54,171 nt of DNA from Aminivibrio sp. (GCF_016756745.1 NZ_JAESIH010000045.1:1-54171); one strand, 5' to 3'. Shown: positions 6,965 through 15,815, numbered from the stretch's first letter. Notes: generated by a model from the letters alone, not told the origin. Numbers and translations are program-made.

Positions 6965-7708
6965 GTGAAGACGATTCTCAAGCAATTTAGGGTTTTGCTT
7001 TTCTTTTCTCTCCTCGTCATGCTTCCGTCCCTGCCCGCCCGGGCAGAGATCGTCGCAGCCGCCGCATCCCTCCAGCCTGCCATGCAAAAGGCCATTCCCC
7101 AGTTCAACAGGGAGCACGGAGCGGACCTCCAGGGTGTCTACGGGGCCTCAGGGAACCTGGCGCGGCAGATTGAAAACGGCGCCCCCTTCGGGCTCTTCCT
7201 CAGCGCCGATGAAAAATGGGCCCGGTACGTCCGGGAGAAAGGTTTTCTCGACTGCGATCCCCTGCCCTTCGTGAAGATGCCACTGGTACTCTGGCGCATG
7301 GGGAGCGAAGCTCCCTCCATCGAACTGCTCGGCTCGGAAGGGTTAAAGATCGCCATCGCAAATCCCGAGACGGCGCCCTTCGGGAGGATGGCGAAAGAAT
7401 ATCTTCAGGAGAAAGGTTTTTTCGATAAAATCGAAAAAAGCGGGAGGCTCATCCTCGGAGGTGACGTGCTGAAGACGGCCCTCGCCGCCCAAAGCGGCGG
7501 AGCGGACCTGGCGGTCATTCCCCTCAGCGTCGCCCTCCGGCTTGAGGGAGGCCGGTGGACCGAACTGGACACCCCGCCCCAGGTGCTCTTCGGCGGACTC
7601 GTCAAAGGAAAGAAAACAGTGCAGCTCGAGGCCTTCTGGACCTTTCTCCGCTCTCCCGAGGCGGAACCGGTGATGAAGGAGTTCGGTTTTATACCTGTGG
7701 ACCGCTGA
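6965..7708 (+). CDS. modA: Molybdate/tungstate ABC transporter binding protein
   Basis: A protein of about 247 residues starting at GTG 6965, with AAAGGAGA about nine bases upstream. A hydrophobic signal peptide ends near LPARA. Mature features match ModA: AAAASLQPAM at the start, YGASGNLARQIENGAPFGLFLSAD, and AIANPETAPFGRMAKEYL later. These segments form the oxyanion pocket in the family. It works in the periplasm and delivers molybdate or tungstate to ModB/ModC encoded next. Which oxyanion is bound cannot be read from the sequence. The two-dyad promoter just upstream probably controls the operon. Confidence 0.88.
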   Translation: MKTILKQFRVLLFFSLLVMLPSLPARAEIVAAAASLQPAMQKAIPQFNREHGADLQGVYGASGNLARQIENGAPFGLFLSADEKWARYVREKGFLDCDPLPFVKMPLVLWRMGSEAPSIELLGSEGLKIAIANPETAPFGRMAKEYLQEKGFFDKIEKSGRLILGGDVLKTALAAQSGGADLAVIPLSVALRLEGGRWTELDTPPQVLFGGLVKGKKTVQLEAFWTFLRSPEAEPVMKEFGFIPVDR

Positions 7709-7715
7709 TACCTCC

Positions 7716-8366
7716 ATGCTCCCTCCCTTTCTCCTGAGCCTGAAAGTTCTTTTCTTCACCATCCCGATTCTGATCCTCCTCGGAGGAGGGGTCGGGTGGA
7801 CTCTTGCCCGCAGGGAGTTTTTCGGCAAAGAATGTTGCTCTCTTCTCGTTCAGCTTCCCCTGATACTTCCGCCGTCGGTGATGGGCTTTTATCTTCTTTT
7901 TTTTATCGGAAGATCTCCCCTTCTCAGGGAAATGGACATTCTCTTCTCTTTTCCCGCCCTCGTTCTCGGCGCCTCCGTATCGGCGGCGCCCATCATGATC
8001 CAGTCAGCCCGGGCGGCCTTCGCCTCAGTGGACAGAGAGCTCGAGGATGCCGCCCGGACCCTGGGGAAAAAAGAATCCGCAATTTTTTTCACCGTCACCC
8101 TGCCCCTTGCCCGGCGCACGCTTCTCGTGGGACTCGCCCTTTCCGCGGCGAGAGCGCTGGGGGACTTCGGCGTCTCCATGATGATCGCCGGCAATATTCC
8201 GGGGCGGACCCAGACCCTCCCCCTTTATATCTACAACCAGGTGGAAACCCTCAATTTCGCCCGGGCCCACGGAGCGGCCCTGCTTCTCGTGGGAGCGGGG
8301 CTCGCAAGTCTCTACGCTGTCCGGATGCTGGAGGAAGGAAGGAAGGGACAGCATGCTTCGTGCTGA
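7716..8366 (+). CDS. modB: Molybdate/tungstate ABC transporter permease
   Basis: A 216-residue inner-membrane permease with about five helices. The EAA-type loop DAARTLGKKESAIFFTVTLP lies near residue 115, followed by ALGDFGVSMMIAGNIPGRTQTLPLYIYN, a stretch very typical of ModB. It starts seven bases after modA with only a weak ribosome binding site, which suggests translational coupling, and its end overlaps modC by 14 bases. Confidence 0.88.
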   Translation: MLPPFLLSLKVLFFTIPILILLGGGVGWTLARREFFGKECCSLLVQLPLILPPSVMGFYLLFFIGRSPLLREMDILFSFPALVLGASVSAAPIMIQSARAAFASVDRELEDAARTLGKKESAIFFTVTLPLARRTLLVGLALSAARALGDFGVSMMIAGNIPGRTQTLPLYIYNQVETLNFARAHGAALLLVGAGLASLYAVRMLEEGRKGQHASC

Positions 8367-9480
8367 ATTCCGTGATGCGGCCGGCTCTTTTTTCCTGAAC
8401 ATTTCCATGGAGGTAGGCGCGGAAACGGCGGTGCTCTTCGGACGAAGCGGCTCGGGTAAATCCCTGACCCTCAGGTCGCTGGCAGGCCTGAGGACTCCCG
8501 TGGAAGGGAGGATCATCCTCGGGGAAAGGGTTCTCTTTTCTTCTTCGGAAAGGATAAACCTTCCTCCCCGGGACCGGAAGGTGGGGCTTCTTTTCCAGGA
8601 CCTGGCCCTCTTCCCCCATATGACCGCCCTGGAAAACGTGGCCTACGCCCTGCCCAAGGGGAGGAAGGGACGGATGAAGGCAGAGGAATGGCTCGCCAGG
8701 GTGAAGATGTCGGGCTTTGAGGACCGGCTTCCGGAGAGACTGTCCGGAGGGCAGCGCCAACGGGTCGCCCTTGCCCGGGCACTTGCGGCCGAACCGGATC
8801 TCCTTCTGCTGGACGAACCCTTCAGCGCCCTGGACGGCCCCCTGCGGAGAAGCCTCCGCAAGGAACTCCGGGACATCCGGCTGGAAGCGGGCATCCCCAT
8901 GGTGTACGTCACCCACCAGATCGAGGATCTCTGCTCCCTGGGCGACCGGGTCACCATAATGAAAGACGGGGCCACGACGGAGTCCTTCCCGGTCGGGCGT
9001 CTCTGGGAAAGGGGAGCCCGGGGTGAGGCATGGAACGCCCTGGGATGGGGAAATCTCTTTCGGGGCAGCATCGTCTGCAGGGAAGGCGGCTTCCGTTTCG
9101 AAGGGGAGACAGTCAGCCTTGACCTTGACGGCGGGGGGCTTTTTACTGGAGAGGGACTGGTTTTCGTGGCGCCTGACAGGATCCGGATTCTCTACCCCGA
9201 TCTTCCGGTGGACCAGGACCTGGGGAACAATCTTTTCACCGCGGTTGTGGAGGAGATACTCCCCCTGGGGAGTTCCGTCAGGCTCTACCTGGCGGCCGAA
9301 GACGGAACAGTTTGGCAGACCGAGCATTCTTCCGGTTCTTACGAAGCCCTCAGGCTCCACCCCGGCTCTCCCGTCCGGTTCGCCGTCCCGCCCTCCGCCC
9401 CCGAGGTCTGGATGGGACCGGGAATGGGCGTTCCGGAGTTCAATCGGAATAGAGCAGAAAACCTCCCTCTCCGTTCTTGA
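8353..9480 (+). CDS. modC: Molybdate/tungstate ABC transporter ATPase
   Basis: A 375-residue ATPase with Walker A GRSGSGKS (about residue 34), signature LSGGQRQR, Walker B LLLLDEPFSALD, switch histidine in VTHQIEDL, and a C-terminal TOBE/Mop-like part from about residue 240. It overlaps modB by 14 bases. The last 13 codons (after about 9440) run antisense through a degraded GGDEF coding sequence, so the natural C-terminus may have been altered, or two convergent genes once overlapped by about 40 bases. Confidence 0.87.
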   Translation: MLRAEFRDAAGSFFLNISMEVGAETAVLFGRSGSGKSLTLRSLAGLRTPVEGRIILGERVLFSSSERINLPPRDRKVGLLFQDLALFPHMTALENVAYALPKGRKGRMKAEEWLARVKMSGFEDRLPERLSGGQRQRVALARALAAEPDLLLLDEPFSALDGPLRRSLRKELRDIRLEAGIPMVYVTHQIEDLCSLGDRVTIMKDGATTESFPVGRLWERGARGEAWNALGWGNLFRGSIVCREGGFRFEGETVSLDLDGGGLFTGEGLVFVAPDRIRILYPDLPVDQDLGNNLFTAVVEEILPLGSSVRLYLAAEDGTVWQTEHSSGSYEALRLHPGSPVRFAVPPSAPEVWMGPGMGVPEFNRNRAENLPLRS

Positions 9481-9605
9481 CCCTGTACATGGCATCGTCG
9501 GCGCACCGGAGCAGACTGTCCGCCGTGCGGCCGTGCCGGGGGAAGAGAGCCACGCCGATGCTCGCCGTGGTAGTGAATTTCCGGTCATGAACTGACCTGG
9601 AAAGG
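9440..9605 (-). pseudogene. Remnant of a GGDEF (diguanylate cyclase) gene, C-terminal end only
   Basis: The minus-strand frame ending at the TGA at 9442-9440 reads RSVHDRKFTTTASIGVALF, then FPRHGRTADSLLRCADDAMY and YRVKNGEGGFLLYSD. This is the characteristic C-terminal end of GGDEF domains (ASIGVA...A-xx-AMY-x-K). The GGDEF catalytic motif and everything upstream are absent, and an in-frame TAA lies a few codons before the homology starts, in AT-rich DNA. The fragment is non-functional and marks a deletion or rearrangement next to modC. Confidence 0.75.
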
Positions 9606-9785
9606 CATACCGCCGGAATATGGGGAGCTCCTTATATCTTAAGTATTTGATCTGATTTACCAATCAAAACATTCTTTATGCAGTTAAATTATAGCGTTCT
9701 CGTTATGCAACCGCAAGTTTTCAGCTTTTCTTTCCCGCTTCGTTTCGCCCGTCCGCTTTACGGGAAACTCTTTTCTGCGAAAAAC

Positions 9786-9794
9786 TGCTATACT
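9786..9794 (+). promoter_or_regulatory. Extended -10 promoter of the acetamidase gene
   Basis: TGCTATACT is a good extended -10 element 38 bases before the start codon. No strong -35 is seen. The DNA upstream (9625-9780) is AT-rich compared with its surroundings and otherwise holds nothing recognisable. Confidence 0.45.
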
Positions 9795-9831
9795 CGCACC
9801 GGATCGAATTCTTTTTCGGAGGTGTACCCCC

Positions 9832-10836
9832 ATGTTTTTCGCACTGCTGTTTTTTTCCGCCCTCGCCCTTCTTCTGTTTGCCCCTTCCGCAGGAAGCGCC
9901 CGGACCAGGACGTTCTTCATCACGAAGGAGCAGGCTTACAACGGCATGCTCAGGTCCGACATCCCCCCCGCCCTCGTAATCGACGACGGTGACACCGTGG
10001 TGTTCAACACGGTCATGCTCCTGGGCGGGAATCTTTCTCCGGACTTGACCTTTGACGACATGCTCGCTCTCCGCACGGAGATGAAGGAAAAGGGCATCGG
10101 CGTCTACGCCTTTACAGGACCCTTCCACATCAACGGGGCCGAACCCGGCGATACCCTGGAGGTACGGATCAGGCGGCTCGTCCCCGGCAAATACGCCGTA
10201 ACCCACATCTATCCCGACCATATGAACATCGGAGGCCTGCCCGAAGGATTCAGCAAGGGCTTCCTGAAACCTCTCTACCTGTCGGAGGACAGAAAGACCA
10301 TTGAATTCGCCCCCGGCGTGACCCTGCAAACCCGGCCGTTCCTGGGCACCATGGCCGTAGCGCCCAGGAACGGCGAAGAGCTGCCCCCGGCGGTCCCGGG
10401 TTACTTTGCCGGAAACATGGACAACAAGGAACTTGTAGAGGGAACAACCCTTTACATCCCCGTGAACGTTCCCGGGGCTCTCTTCATGGCCGCGGACGCC
10501 CACGCCCTCCAGGGGGACGGGGAGGTGAGCATCGCCGCCGCCGAGACCTATTTTGAGGAAGCGGAGCTTCAGTTCGTGGTCCGGAAGGATATGAAACTCC
10601 ACTACCCTCTGGCCGAGTCGCCGACCCACTGGATCGTCATGGGATTCCACCGCGACCTGAACGAGGCCATGAAGACGGCCATCCGTGAAGCAGTCTCGTT
10701 CCTCATGAGGGAAAAGGGGCTCTCCCGGGAGGAAGCCTACTCCCTGTGCAGCCTCGCAGTTGATTTCCGCGTCACCCAGGTGGTGGACGGCGACAAGGGC
10801 ATCCACGGCATGATCCCCAAGTCGGTCTTCAGTTGA
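9832..10836 (+). CDS. Secreted acetamidase/formamidase-family protein
   Basis: A 334-residue protein of the acetamidase/formamidase family, which hydrolyses short-chain amides to acid and ammonia. Diagnostic segments are GPFHINGAEPGDTLEVRI, AGNMDNKELVEGTTLYIP and VPGALFMAADAHALQGDGEV, with the AHALQGDGE metal/active-site region near residue 225. Unlike most cytosolic members it begins with a signal peptide (about 22 residues ending GSA), so it probably acts in the periplasm. GGAGGTG seven bases upstream fixes the start at 9832. It is a single-gene unit with its own extended -10 promoter and a hairpin after the stop. Confidence 0.85.
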   Translation: MFFALLFFSALALLLFAPSAGSARTRTFFITKEQAYNGMLRSDIPPALVIDDGDTVVFNTVMLLGGNLSPDLTFDDMLALRTEMKEKGIGVYAFTGPFHINGAEPGDTLEVRIRRLVPGKYAVTHIYPDHMNIGGLPEGFSKGFLKPLYLSEDRKTIEFAPGVTLQTRPFLGTMAVAPRNGEELPPAVPGYFAGNMDNKELVEGTTLYIPVNVPGALFMAADAHALQGDGEVSIAAAETYFEEAELQFVVRKDMKLHYPLAESPTHWIVMGFHRDLNEAMKTAIREAVSFLMREKGLSREEAYSLCSLAVDFRVTQVVDGDKGIHGMIPKSVFS

Positions 10837-10844
10837 CCTTCCGC

Positions 10845-10869
10845 TCCCAGGTGAAAAATGCCCCTGGGA
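10845..10869 (+). terminator. Hairpin after the acetamidase gene
   Basis: TCCCAGG pairs with CCTGGGA across an 11-base loop, directly after the stop. There is no T-run, so this is only a possible terminator. It lies between the acetamidase and the convergent RND gene. Confidence 0.35.
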
Positions 10870-10942
10870 ATCTCGGTCACTTCCTCAAGAAGGAGCAAGC
10901 ATTTCAAAATACGTCCCGTCCGGGGGAGGGGTAAAAAAACTG

Positions 10943-13900
10943 CTATTCCGGTTCGGGCGAGGCAGCCTGGTTCTTCCTGGCGGCTCTCCGCTCGCGGAAT
11001 CCCCAGTAGAGTTTGTAAACCGCGGGCACGACCAGCAGTGCGATGATGCCTCCGGCGACAAGACCGCCGATGGCAACGAAGGCGATGGGCTGCCGGAGGG
11101 CTCCGCCCTGTCCCGTTCCCAGGGCAAGGGGCACCATGGAGATAACGGCGGCGGAGATGGCCATGAAGAGCATTCTGAGACGGATGGCGCAGGCCTTCTC
11201 GATGGCGACGGCGGCCGGCTCACCTTCATCTTTCCTTCGGGTCTCTGCGTAGTCGATGACCACGATGGCGTTGTTCACCACCAGCCCCACCAGCATGATC
11301 AGGCCGATAAGGGCGAAAATGGAGATGGCGACCCCCGACAGCAGCATGGAGGGAATGACTCCCAGGGCGGAAAGGGGCACCGTGAGGATGATCACGAAAG
11401 CGAAGAACCATGACTCGAGGATGGCCGCGATGATGATAAACGTCAGCCCTATGGCGAGGAAGAGCGCCCGGCCGAGCTCACCGAAGGTCTCCTCCATGAA
11501 TTCGGCGTCTCCTCCGTAGTCGATGGAGTACCCCTCGGGAAGATCAAGGTCCGCTATGGCCTGACGGGCATTGGCCGTGGCCTCGCCGACACTGATGTAG
11601 CGGGCGTCGGCCTCGACGGTGACCGCCTTCTGCCTGTCCTCCCGGACGACTTCCGTCGGTCCGTCCCTCCACTGCACATCGGCAAATTCCTTCAGGGGCA
11701 TGAGGCCGTACGTTGTCATGATCGGCAGGTCCTGGACCTTGAAGATATCCTTCGCCTTGTCCGGACTGATCCTGGCCTTGATGTCGTATTCGAAGCCGCC
11801 CTGGCGGAATTTCCCCGCGTCCATGCCGACAAGGTAGCCGTAAATCACGTGGGACAGGGTGGTCATGTCGATGCCGAACTGGGAGAGGCGCCACCTCACC
11901 GGCAGGACCTGCAGCTCGGGCTTGCCCATTTCCACGTCGATACCGGCATCCACGATTCCGGGGACATGACGGATCCGGTCCCGTATGGTCTCAGCGATCC
12001 GGTAGAGGGTTTCAAGCTCTTCCCCCTTGACCACAATCTGGATGGGCTTTCCGCCTCCCATGTTCTTCCGGAATCCGCTGACCGACCCGTCCACGCCGGG
12101 CATGGCGTTTACGAAGGGACGGATGCGGTCCGCCATCTCCATGGTGGAGGGACGGTCCGGATCTTCGGCGAAATAGGCTTCTACGGTCGCCTTGTGGGTC
12201 CCCTGGTTTCTTCCGGAGGCGCCTACTGTTGAGACAACGTATTCCAGCGACGGAAGGGTCTGCCGGATGTGATTCTCGATCTCCTTCACCCGGTCCTGGG
12301 TGACGAATACCGGGGTGTTGCTGGGCAGGGTGATGTCGACCGTCATGACGCCGCTGTCGGTGCGGGGCATCATCTCTGACCCGATAAGCCCTCCCATACT
12401 GAAGGCGCCGTAGGTGAGCCCGAGGAAGATCACGACGGTGATCACCGGATGGGCAAGGCACCGCCTCAGAAAGAAGAGGAACAGCTCCTCGAACCCCGAG
12501 TAGAACCAGTCCCACCATCCGCAGAGAATGCGCCCCATTCTGGGAACACCTTTGTCAGGCTTGATTCTCGCCGCCATAGAGGGCGTAAGCGTCAGGGAAA
12601 CCCAAAGGGAGAAGAGGGTGGCGTAGACGATGGTCATGGCGTACTGGACGAGGAACTGACCGGCGATTCCCCTCATGATGGCCACGGGAAGGAACACCCC
12701 GAGGTTCGTGGCTGTGCCGGCGATAACCGACAGGGATATTTCCACCGTTCCCTTTTCCGCCGCCTCCTCGGGGGAATACCCCATGTCCCGGAAGCGGTAG
12801 ATGTTCTCGATGATGAGGATAGAGTTGTTCACCAGGACGCCCATGGAGATGGCAAGCCCCAGGGAACTCATTATGTTCAGGGAATAGTCGTGCATGACCA
12901 GGGGCATGAAGGTTGCGAAGAGCGCCACGGGCATGGCCACGGAGACGATGAATGTGGCCGAAAAACGCTTGAGGAACAGGTACAGCACCACCACGGTGAG
13001 GAGAATGCCGAATCCCATGTCCCGGAGCACGTTCTTGACCGACGACTCGATAAACTTCGTATCATCGAAGGGAATTTCCACCGTGAAGTCCGGCATGGTC
13101 TTCATGAGAGCGCCGAGCTCCTTCTTCACCAGCTCTCCCGCCCTCACCACGTCGGAATTGGGGCGGGCGCTGATCCGGAGCTGCACCACCGGATTTCCGT
13201 TCACCCGGGCGATGGACCGCACGTCCTGCTCGCCATCCACCACCGTTCCCAGGTCCCTCAACCGCACGGGGTTTCCCGATGCGGTGGGGATCATGATGTT
13301 CTCCAGTTCGTCGGCCCTGTTGAATTCGCCGATGAGGCGAAGCCACGTTTCGTCCTTCTCCTGGGTGATGTACCCGGAAGGATTGGTGACGTTGTTTGCC
13401 GCCACCGCCGCCGCCAGGGTCTGGATGCTCACCCGGTATTCGTTGAGGGAGACGGGGTCGAGCAGGATCCTGATCTCCCTGTCCCGGCCGCCGGTCACGT
13501 TGGTCTGGCCGACCCCCTCCACCCGGGAAAGACGGGGGACAATGTTGTCCTCGATGATCTTTTTCGCTTCCTTCTCCGGAAGAGAGCTTGTGAAGGCTAC
13601 GACCATGAAGGGCTGGGCGTTGATGTCCACCTTCCTGAAGATGGGCTCGTCAACGCCGTCGGGAAGCTTGTTCCGGGCTGACTTCACCTTGTTGGACACG
13701 TCCACGAGGGCCTGATCGACGTTCACGTCCACTTCCATTTCGAGGACCACGAAGGAGTTGCTCTCCGCGGAGTAGCTCGTGATCTTGTCCAGTCCCTCGA
13801 GGTCGGCAATGGCGTCCTCCAGGGGCTTCGTCACCAGCTGCTCGATCTCGTTGGGGCTGGCGCCCTCGTAGACGGTCTGGATCACCACGATGGGAATGTC

Positions 13901-14023
13901 CACCTTGGGAAGCAGGGCCACCGCAAGCTGGTTGTAGCTGCTTACCCCGAGGAGGACGAGCACAAACACCATCGCCCAGGTAAAAACAGGGCGTTTTATG
14001 CAGAAACGTACAAGACCGCCCAT
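10943..14023 (-). CDS. RND-family efflux pump, inner-membrane transporter
   Basis: This 1026-residue pump has the AcrB/HAE-1 layout: a helix at the start, a large periplasmic loop, six helices (about residues 335-530), a second large loop, and six more helices (about 850-1010). It is the third gene of the TetR-adaptor-pump operon, two bases after the adaptor gene. Proton relay positions are unusual: helix 4 reads GVLVNNSILIIEN (N399, N400), where AcrB has two aspartates, and helix 10 reads GLVVNNAIVVIDYA (N917, N918). No outer-membrane channel gene is nearby, so it would borrow one. The substrate is unknown; local TetR control suggests a small toxic molecule. Confidence 0.9.
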   Translation of the reverse strand: MGGLVRFCIKRPVFTWAMVFVLVLLGVSSYNQLAVALLPKVDIPIVVIQTVYEGASPNEIEQLVTKPLEDAIADLEGLDKITSYSAESNSFVVLEMEVDVNVDQALVDVSNKVKSARNKLPDGVDEPIFRKVDINAQPFMVVAFTSSLPEKEAKKIIEDNIVPRLSRVEGVGQTNVTGGRDREIRILLDPVSLNEYRVSIQTLAAAVAANNVTNPSGYITQEKDETWLRLIGEFNRADELENIMIPTASGNPVRLRDLGTVVDGEQDVRSIARVNGNPVVQLRISARPNSDVVRAGELVKKELGALMKTMPDFTVEIPFDDTKFIESSVKNVLRDMGFGILLTVVVLYLFLKRFSATFIVSVAMPVALFATFMPLVMHDYSLNIMSSLGLAISMGVLVNNSILIIENIYRFRDMGYSPEEAAEKGTVEISLSVIAGTATNLGVFLPVAIMRGIAGQFLVQYAMTIVYATLFSLWVSLTLTPSMAARIKPDKGVPRMGRILCGWWDWFYSGFEELFLFFLRRCLAHPVITVVIFLGLTYGAFSMGGLIGSEMMPRTDSGVMTVDITLPSNTPVFVTQDRVKEIENHIRQTLPSLEYVVSTVGASGRNQGTHKATVEAYFAEDPDRPSTMEMADRIRPFVNAMPGVDGSVSGFRKNMGGGKPIQIVVKGEELETLYRIAETIRDRIRHVPGIVDAGIDVEMGKPELQVLPVRWRLSQFGIDMTTLSHVIYGYLVGMDAGKFRQGGFEYDIKARISPDKAKDIFKVQDLPIMTTYGLMPLKEFADVQWRDGPTEVVREDRQKAVTVEADARYISVGEATANARQAIADLDLPEGYSIDYGGDAEFMEETFGELGRALFLAIGLTFIIIAAILESWFFAFVIILTVPLSALGVIPSMLLSGVAISIFALIGLIMLVGLVVNNAIVVIDYAETRRKDEGEPAAVAIEKACAIRLRMLFMAISAAVISMVPLALGTGQGGALRQPIAFVAIGGLVAGGIIALLVVPAVYKLYWGFRERRAARKNQAASPEPE

Positions 14024-14025
14024 GG

Positions 14026-15120
14026 CTATTTGCCTTCCGTTCCGGGGGCGGCCTCCCCCGTCACAACGACGAGAGCGTTATCAGACAGCAGGTTATGCCC
14101 CCTGACGACCACGAGGTCTCCTTCCGAAAGGCCGGCTTCTATCGAAACCGAGCCGTTCTGCCCCTCGCCGGGAACGATCTCCCTCAGCTTCGCCCTTTCG
14201 TTCTCGACCACGTAAACATAGGCCTTGTCTCCCCTTCTCTGGATGATTTCCGAGGGGATGACGATCAGGTCCTTCTTTTTCTCCACAAGGAAACGGGCCT
14301 CCACGTGGGTTCCGGGAAGCACGTCGAGACCGTTCAGGCAGACATCCACGGGATACAGTCCCGATCCCTGGACGGCCTCGGGGCTGATCCTCTTTATGGA
14401 GCACCTGGTCTTCTGCCCGTCGCTCAGCACTTCCACGGGAGTCTCCCTGTTCAGGCTCAGGATGTCCTTCCGGGAGACCATGATCTCTGCCTCAAGGTCC
14501 ATAAGGTCGATGATGACCAGCAGGGGCTTCCCGTCGGAGGCCACTTCTCCCGGTTCGACGGACCGGCCGGCCACGATGCCGTCAATGCTGGCCCGGATCT
14601 GTGTGCGGGCGAGGGTGGACTGGGAGGACTGGAGTTTCGCCTCCTCGCTCTTCATCCTCGAAAATGCCTGCTCCACCTGGTCCTTGGAAACACCGCCCGA
14701 CTTGTAGAGTTCGGAAAGTCGTTCATAGTCCCGAACAGCTTTCTCGTAGCTCACCCTGTCGGCGGCGACGGAAGCCAGGTAATCCTGGGAGGAGAGGGTC
14801 AGCAGCACCTGCCCCGCCTTCACTTTGTCGCCTATCTGGACGTGGACCTCCCGAACGATTTCCTTCACGTAGGACGTGACGGTCTGGCTTTTTCCGGCCT
14901 TTACCCGGCCGTAGTAGCTCCTCCATATTTCCCAGTCCTGCCGGGAGAGCCGCATCACATCGACCGGAACGGGCACTTCCTCTTTCTGTTCCATGGCAAT
15001 CGCGTCGGCGGCGGTCTCCTGGAGCTTCGCCTGCACCCTGACCACCATAAAGACGCCCCCTGCACAGAACAGGAGGATCCAGAACACTACATTCAGCCTT
15101 GTAAAAATTGATTTTGGCAT
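14026..15120 (-). CDS. RND periplasmic adaptor (membrane fusion protein)
   Basis: A 364-residue adaptor with one N-terminal membrane helix (about residues 10-28). Then come a biotinyl-lipoyl-like half domain (VREVHVQIGDKVKAGQVLL), an alpha-hairpin coiled coil (about 115-170), the second lipoyl half (IRASIDGIVAGRSVEPGEV), and a beta-barrel and membrane-proximal domain ending near EGDLVVVRGHNLLSD. It links the RND pump to an outer-membrane channel. It overlaps the TetR gene by 28 bases and has GAGGAAGC just before its ATG. Confidence 0.9.
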   Translation of the reverse strand: MPKSIFTRLNVVFWILLFCAGGVFMVVRVQAKLQETAADAIAMEQKEEVPVPVDVMRLSRQDWEIWRSYYGRVKAGKSQTVTSYVKEIVREVHVQIGDKVKAGQVLLTLSSQDYLASVAADRVSYEKAVRDYERLSELYKSGGVSKDQVEQAFSRMKSEEAKLQSSQSTLARTQIRASIDGIVAGRSVEPGEVASDGKPLLVIIDLMDLEAEIMVSRKDILSLNRETPVEVLSDGQKTRCSIKRISPEAVQGSGLYPVDVCLNGLDVLPGTHVEARFLVEKKKDLIVIPSEIIQRRGDKAYVYVVENERAKLREIVPGEGQNGSVSIEAGLSEGDLVVVRGHNLLSDNALVVVTGEAAPGTEGK

Positions 15121-15764
15121 GCTTCCTCTGTCCCTTCCGGTGACAAAATTCTCTCGTACATATCCAGCGCAAAGGCCAAAAATCTCTCAATGCACACGGT
15201 TCCCGGGGCCTTCTCCAGATTTTCGAAAAGCCAGGAATCCATGGTGTGCCCCATGGCCTGGAGGACACTCCGGAGGAGATCCGGAGGCACGTCCTTTCGA
15301 ATCGCTCCCAGCTCCTGGCCCCGCTTCAGAAGGTTGGCGGTCCACCGCTCGACCTTCCTGAAGTTTTCCCGAAATTCGGGGCTCCCCTTCATTCCCGTGC
15401 CGGGTTCGATCAGGTTCCGAACGACCTTGACGATCCCGAGATTTCCGGCTCCGTAGCGTACAGCCTTCTCGTAATACAGCCGGCAGGCTGTCCAGAACTC
15501 TTCCCTGGTTTCGGGCATCTTCAGCTCTCCCACCGAGGAGAGAAACTGCCGCTCCACCTCGTCGAGAACGGTGAGATAGAGGCTATCCTTGTTATCGAAA
15601 TAGTAGTAGACCACACCCTTGCTCAGGCCTGACCGCTCGATAATCCTGTTGTAGGAGGCTCCGTCGATGCCGTTGGCGGCAATTTCCTCCATGGCGGCTT
15701 CGATGAGGGCCGCTCTTTTTTCATCATCAATCTTCCTGGGTCCGTAACGCACGGCGCACCTCAT
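15093..15764 (-). CDS. TetR/AcrR-family repressor of the efflux operon
   Basis: A 223-residue regulator with an N-terminal helix-turn-helix: EKRAALIEAAMEEIAANG followed by IIERSGLSKGVVYYYFDNK (about residues 10-60), the standard TetR DNA-binding pattern. The C-terminal ligand-binding half is unassigned. It is the first gene of the operon, and a palindrome within its promoter (15790-15807) is the obvious autoregulatory operator. ATG 15764 is preferred; a GTG one codon earlier is possible. AGGA lies six bases upstream. Confidence 0.9.
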   Translation of the reverse strand: MRCAVRYGPRKIDDEKRAALIEAAMEEIAANGIDGASYNRIIERSGLSKGVVYYYFDNKDSLYLTVLDEVERQFLSSVGELKMPETREEFWTACRLYYEKAVRYGAGNLGIVKVVRNLIEPGTGMKGSPEFRENFRKVERWTANLLKRGQELGAIRKDVPPDLLRSVLQAMGHTMDSWLFENLEKAPGTVCIERFLAFALDMYERILSPEGTEEACQNQFLQG

Positions 15765-15786
15765 CACCTTTCCTGTTTAGACCGAC

Positions 15787-15815
15787 AGGTTAGACCATCC
15801 GGTCTAATCTGTCAA
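15787..15815 (-). promoter_or_regulatory. Promoter and TetR operator of the RND efflux operon
   Basis: The minus strand shows a perfect -35 TTGACA (15815-15810), a 17-base spacer and -10 TAACCT (15792-15787). Within the spacer and into the -10 sits the palindrome TTAGACC-GGAT-GGTCTAA (15790-15807), with 7-bp perfect arms. A repressor bound there would block RNA polymerase directly. Confidence 0.8.

Noticed and set aside
6263-7708. A 481-codon frame as the modA gene
   Set aside because: The upstream part is antisense to tauE and runs through MITE copy 2; the ribosome binding site, promoter and signal peptide place the start at GTG 6965.
8251-9663. A 470-codon minus-strand frame opposite modBC
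   Set aside because: Composition is that of an antisense shadow and no family motif is present; only the short GGDEF remnant, in a different frame, is real.
9648-9669. FNR/CRP-like site in the AT-rich DNA upstream of the acetamidase
   Set aside because: Arms TGAT and ATCA are separated by six bases, not matching the FNR spacing, and lie far from the promoter.
12449-13681. A 410-codon plus-strand frame opposite the RND pump
   Set aside because: His/Gly/Asp-rich shadow of a strongly conserved pump gene, with no promoter or ribosome binding site.
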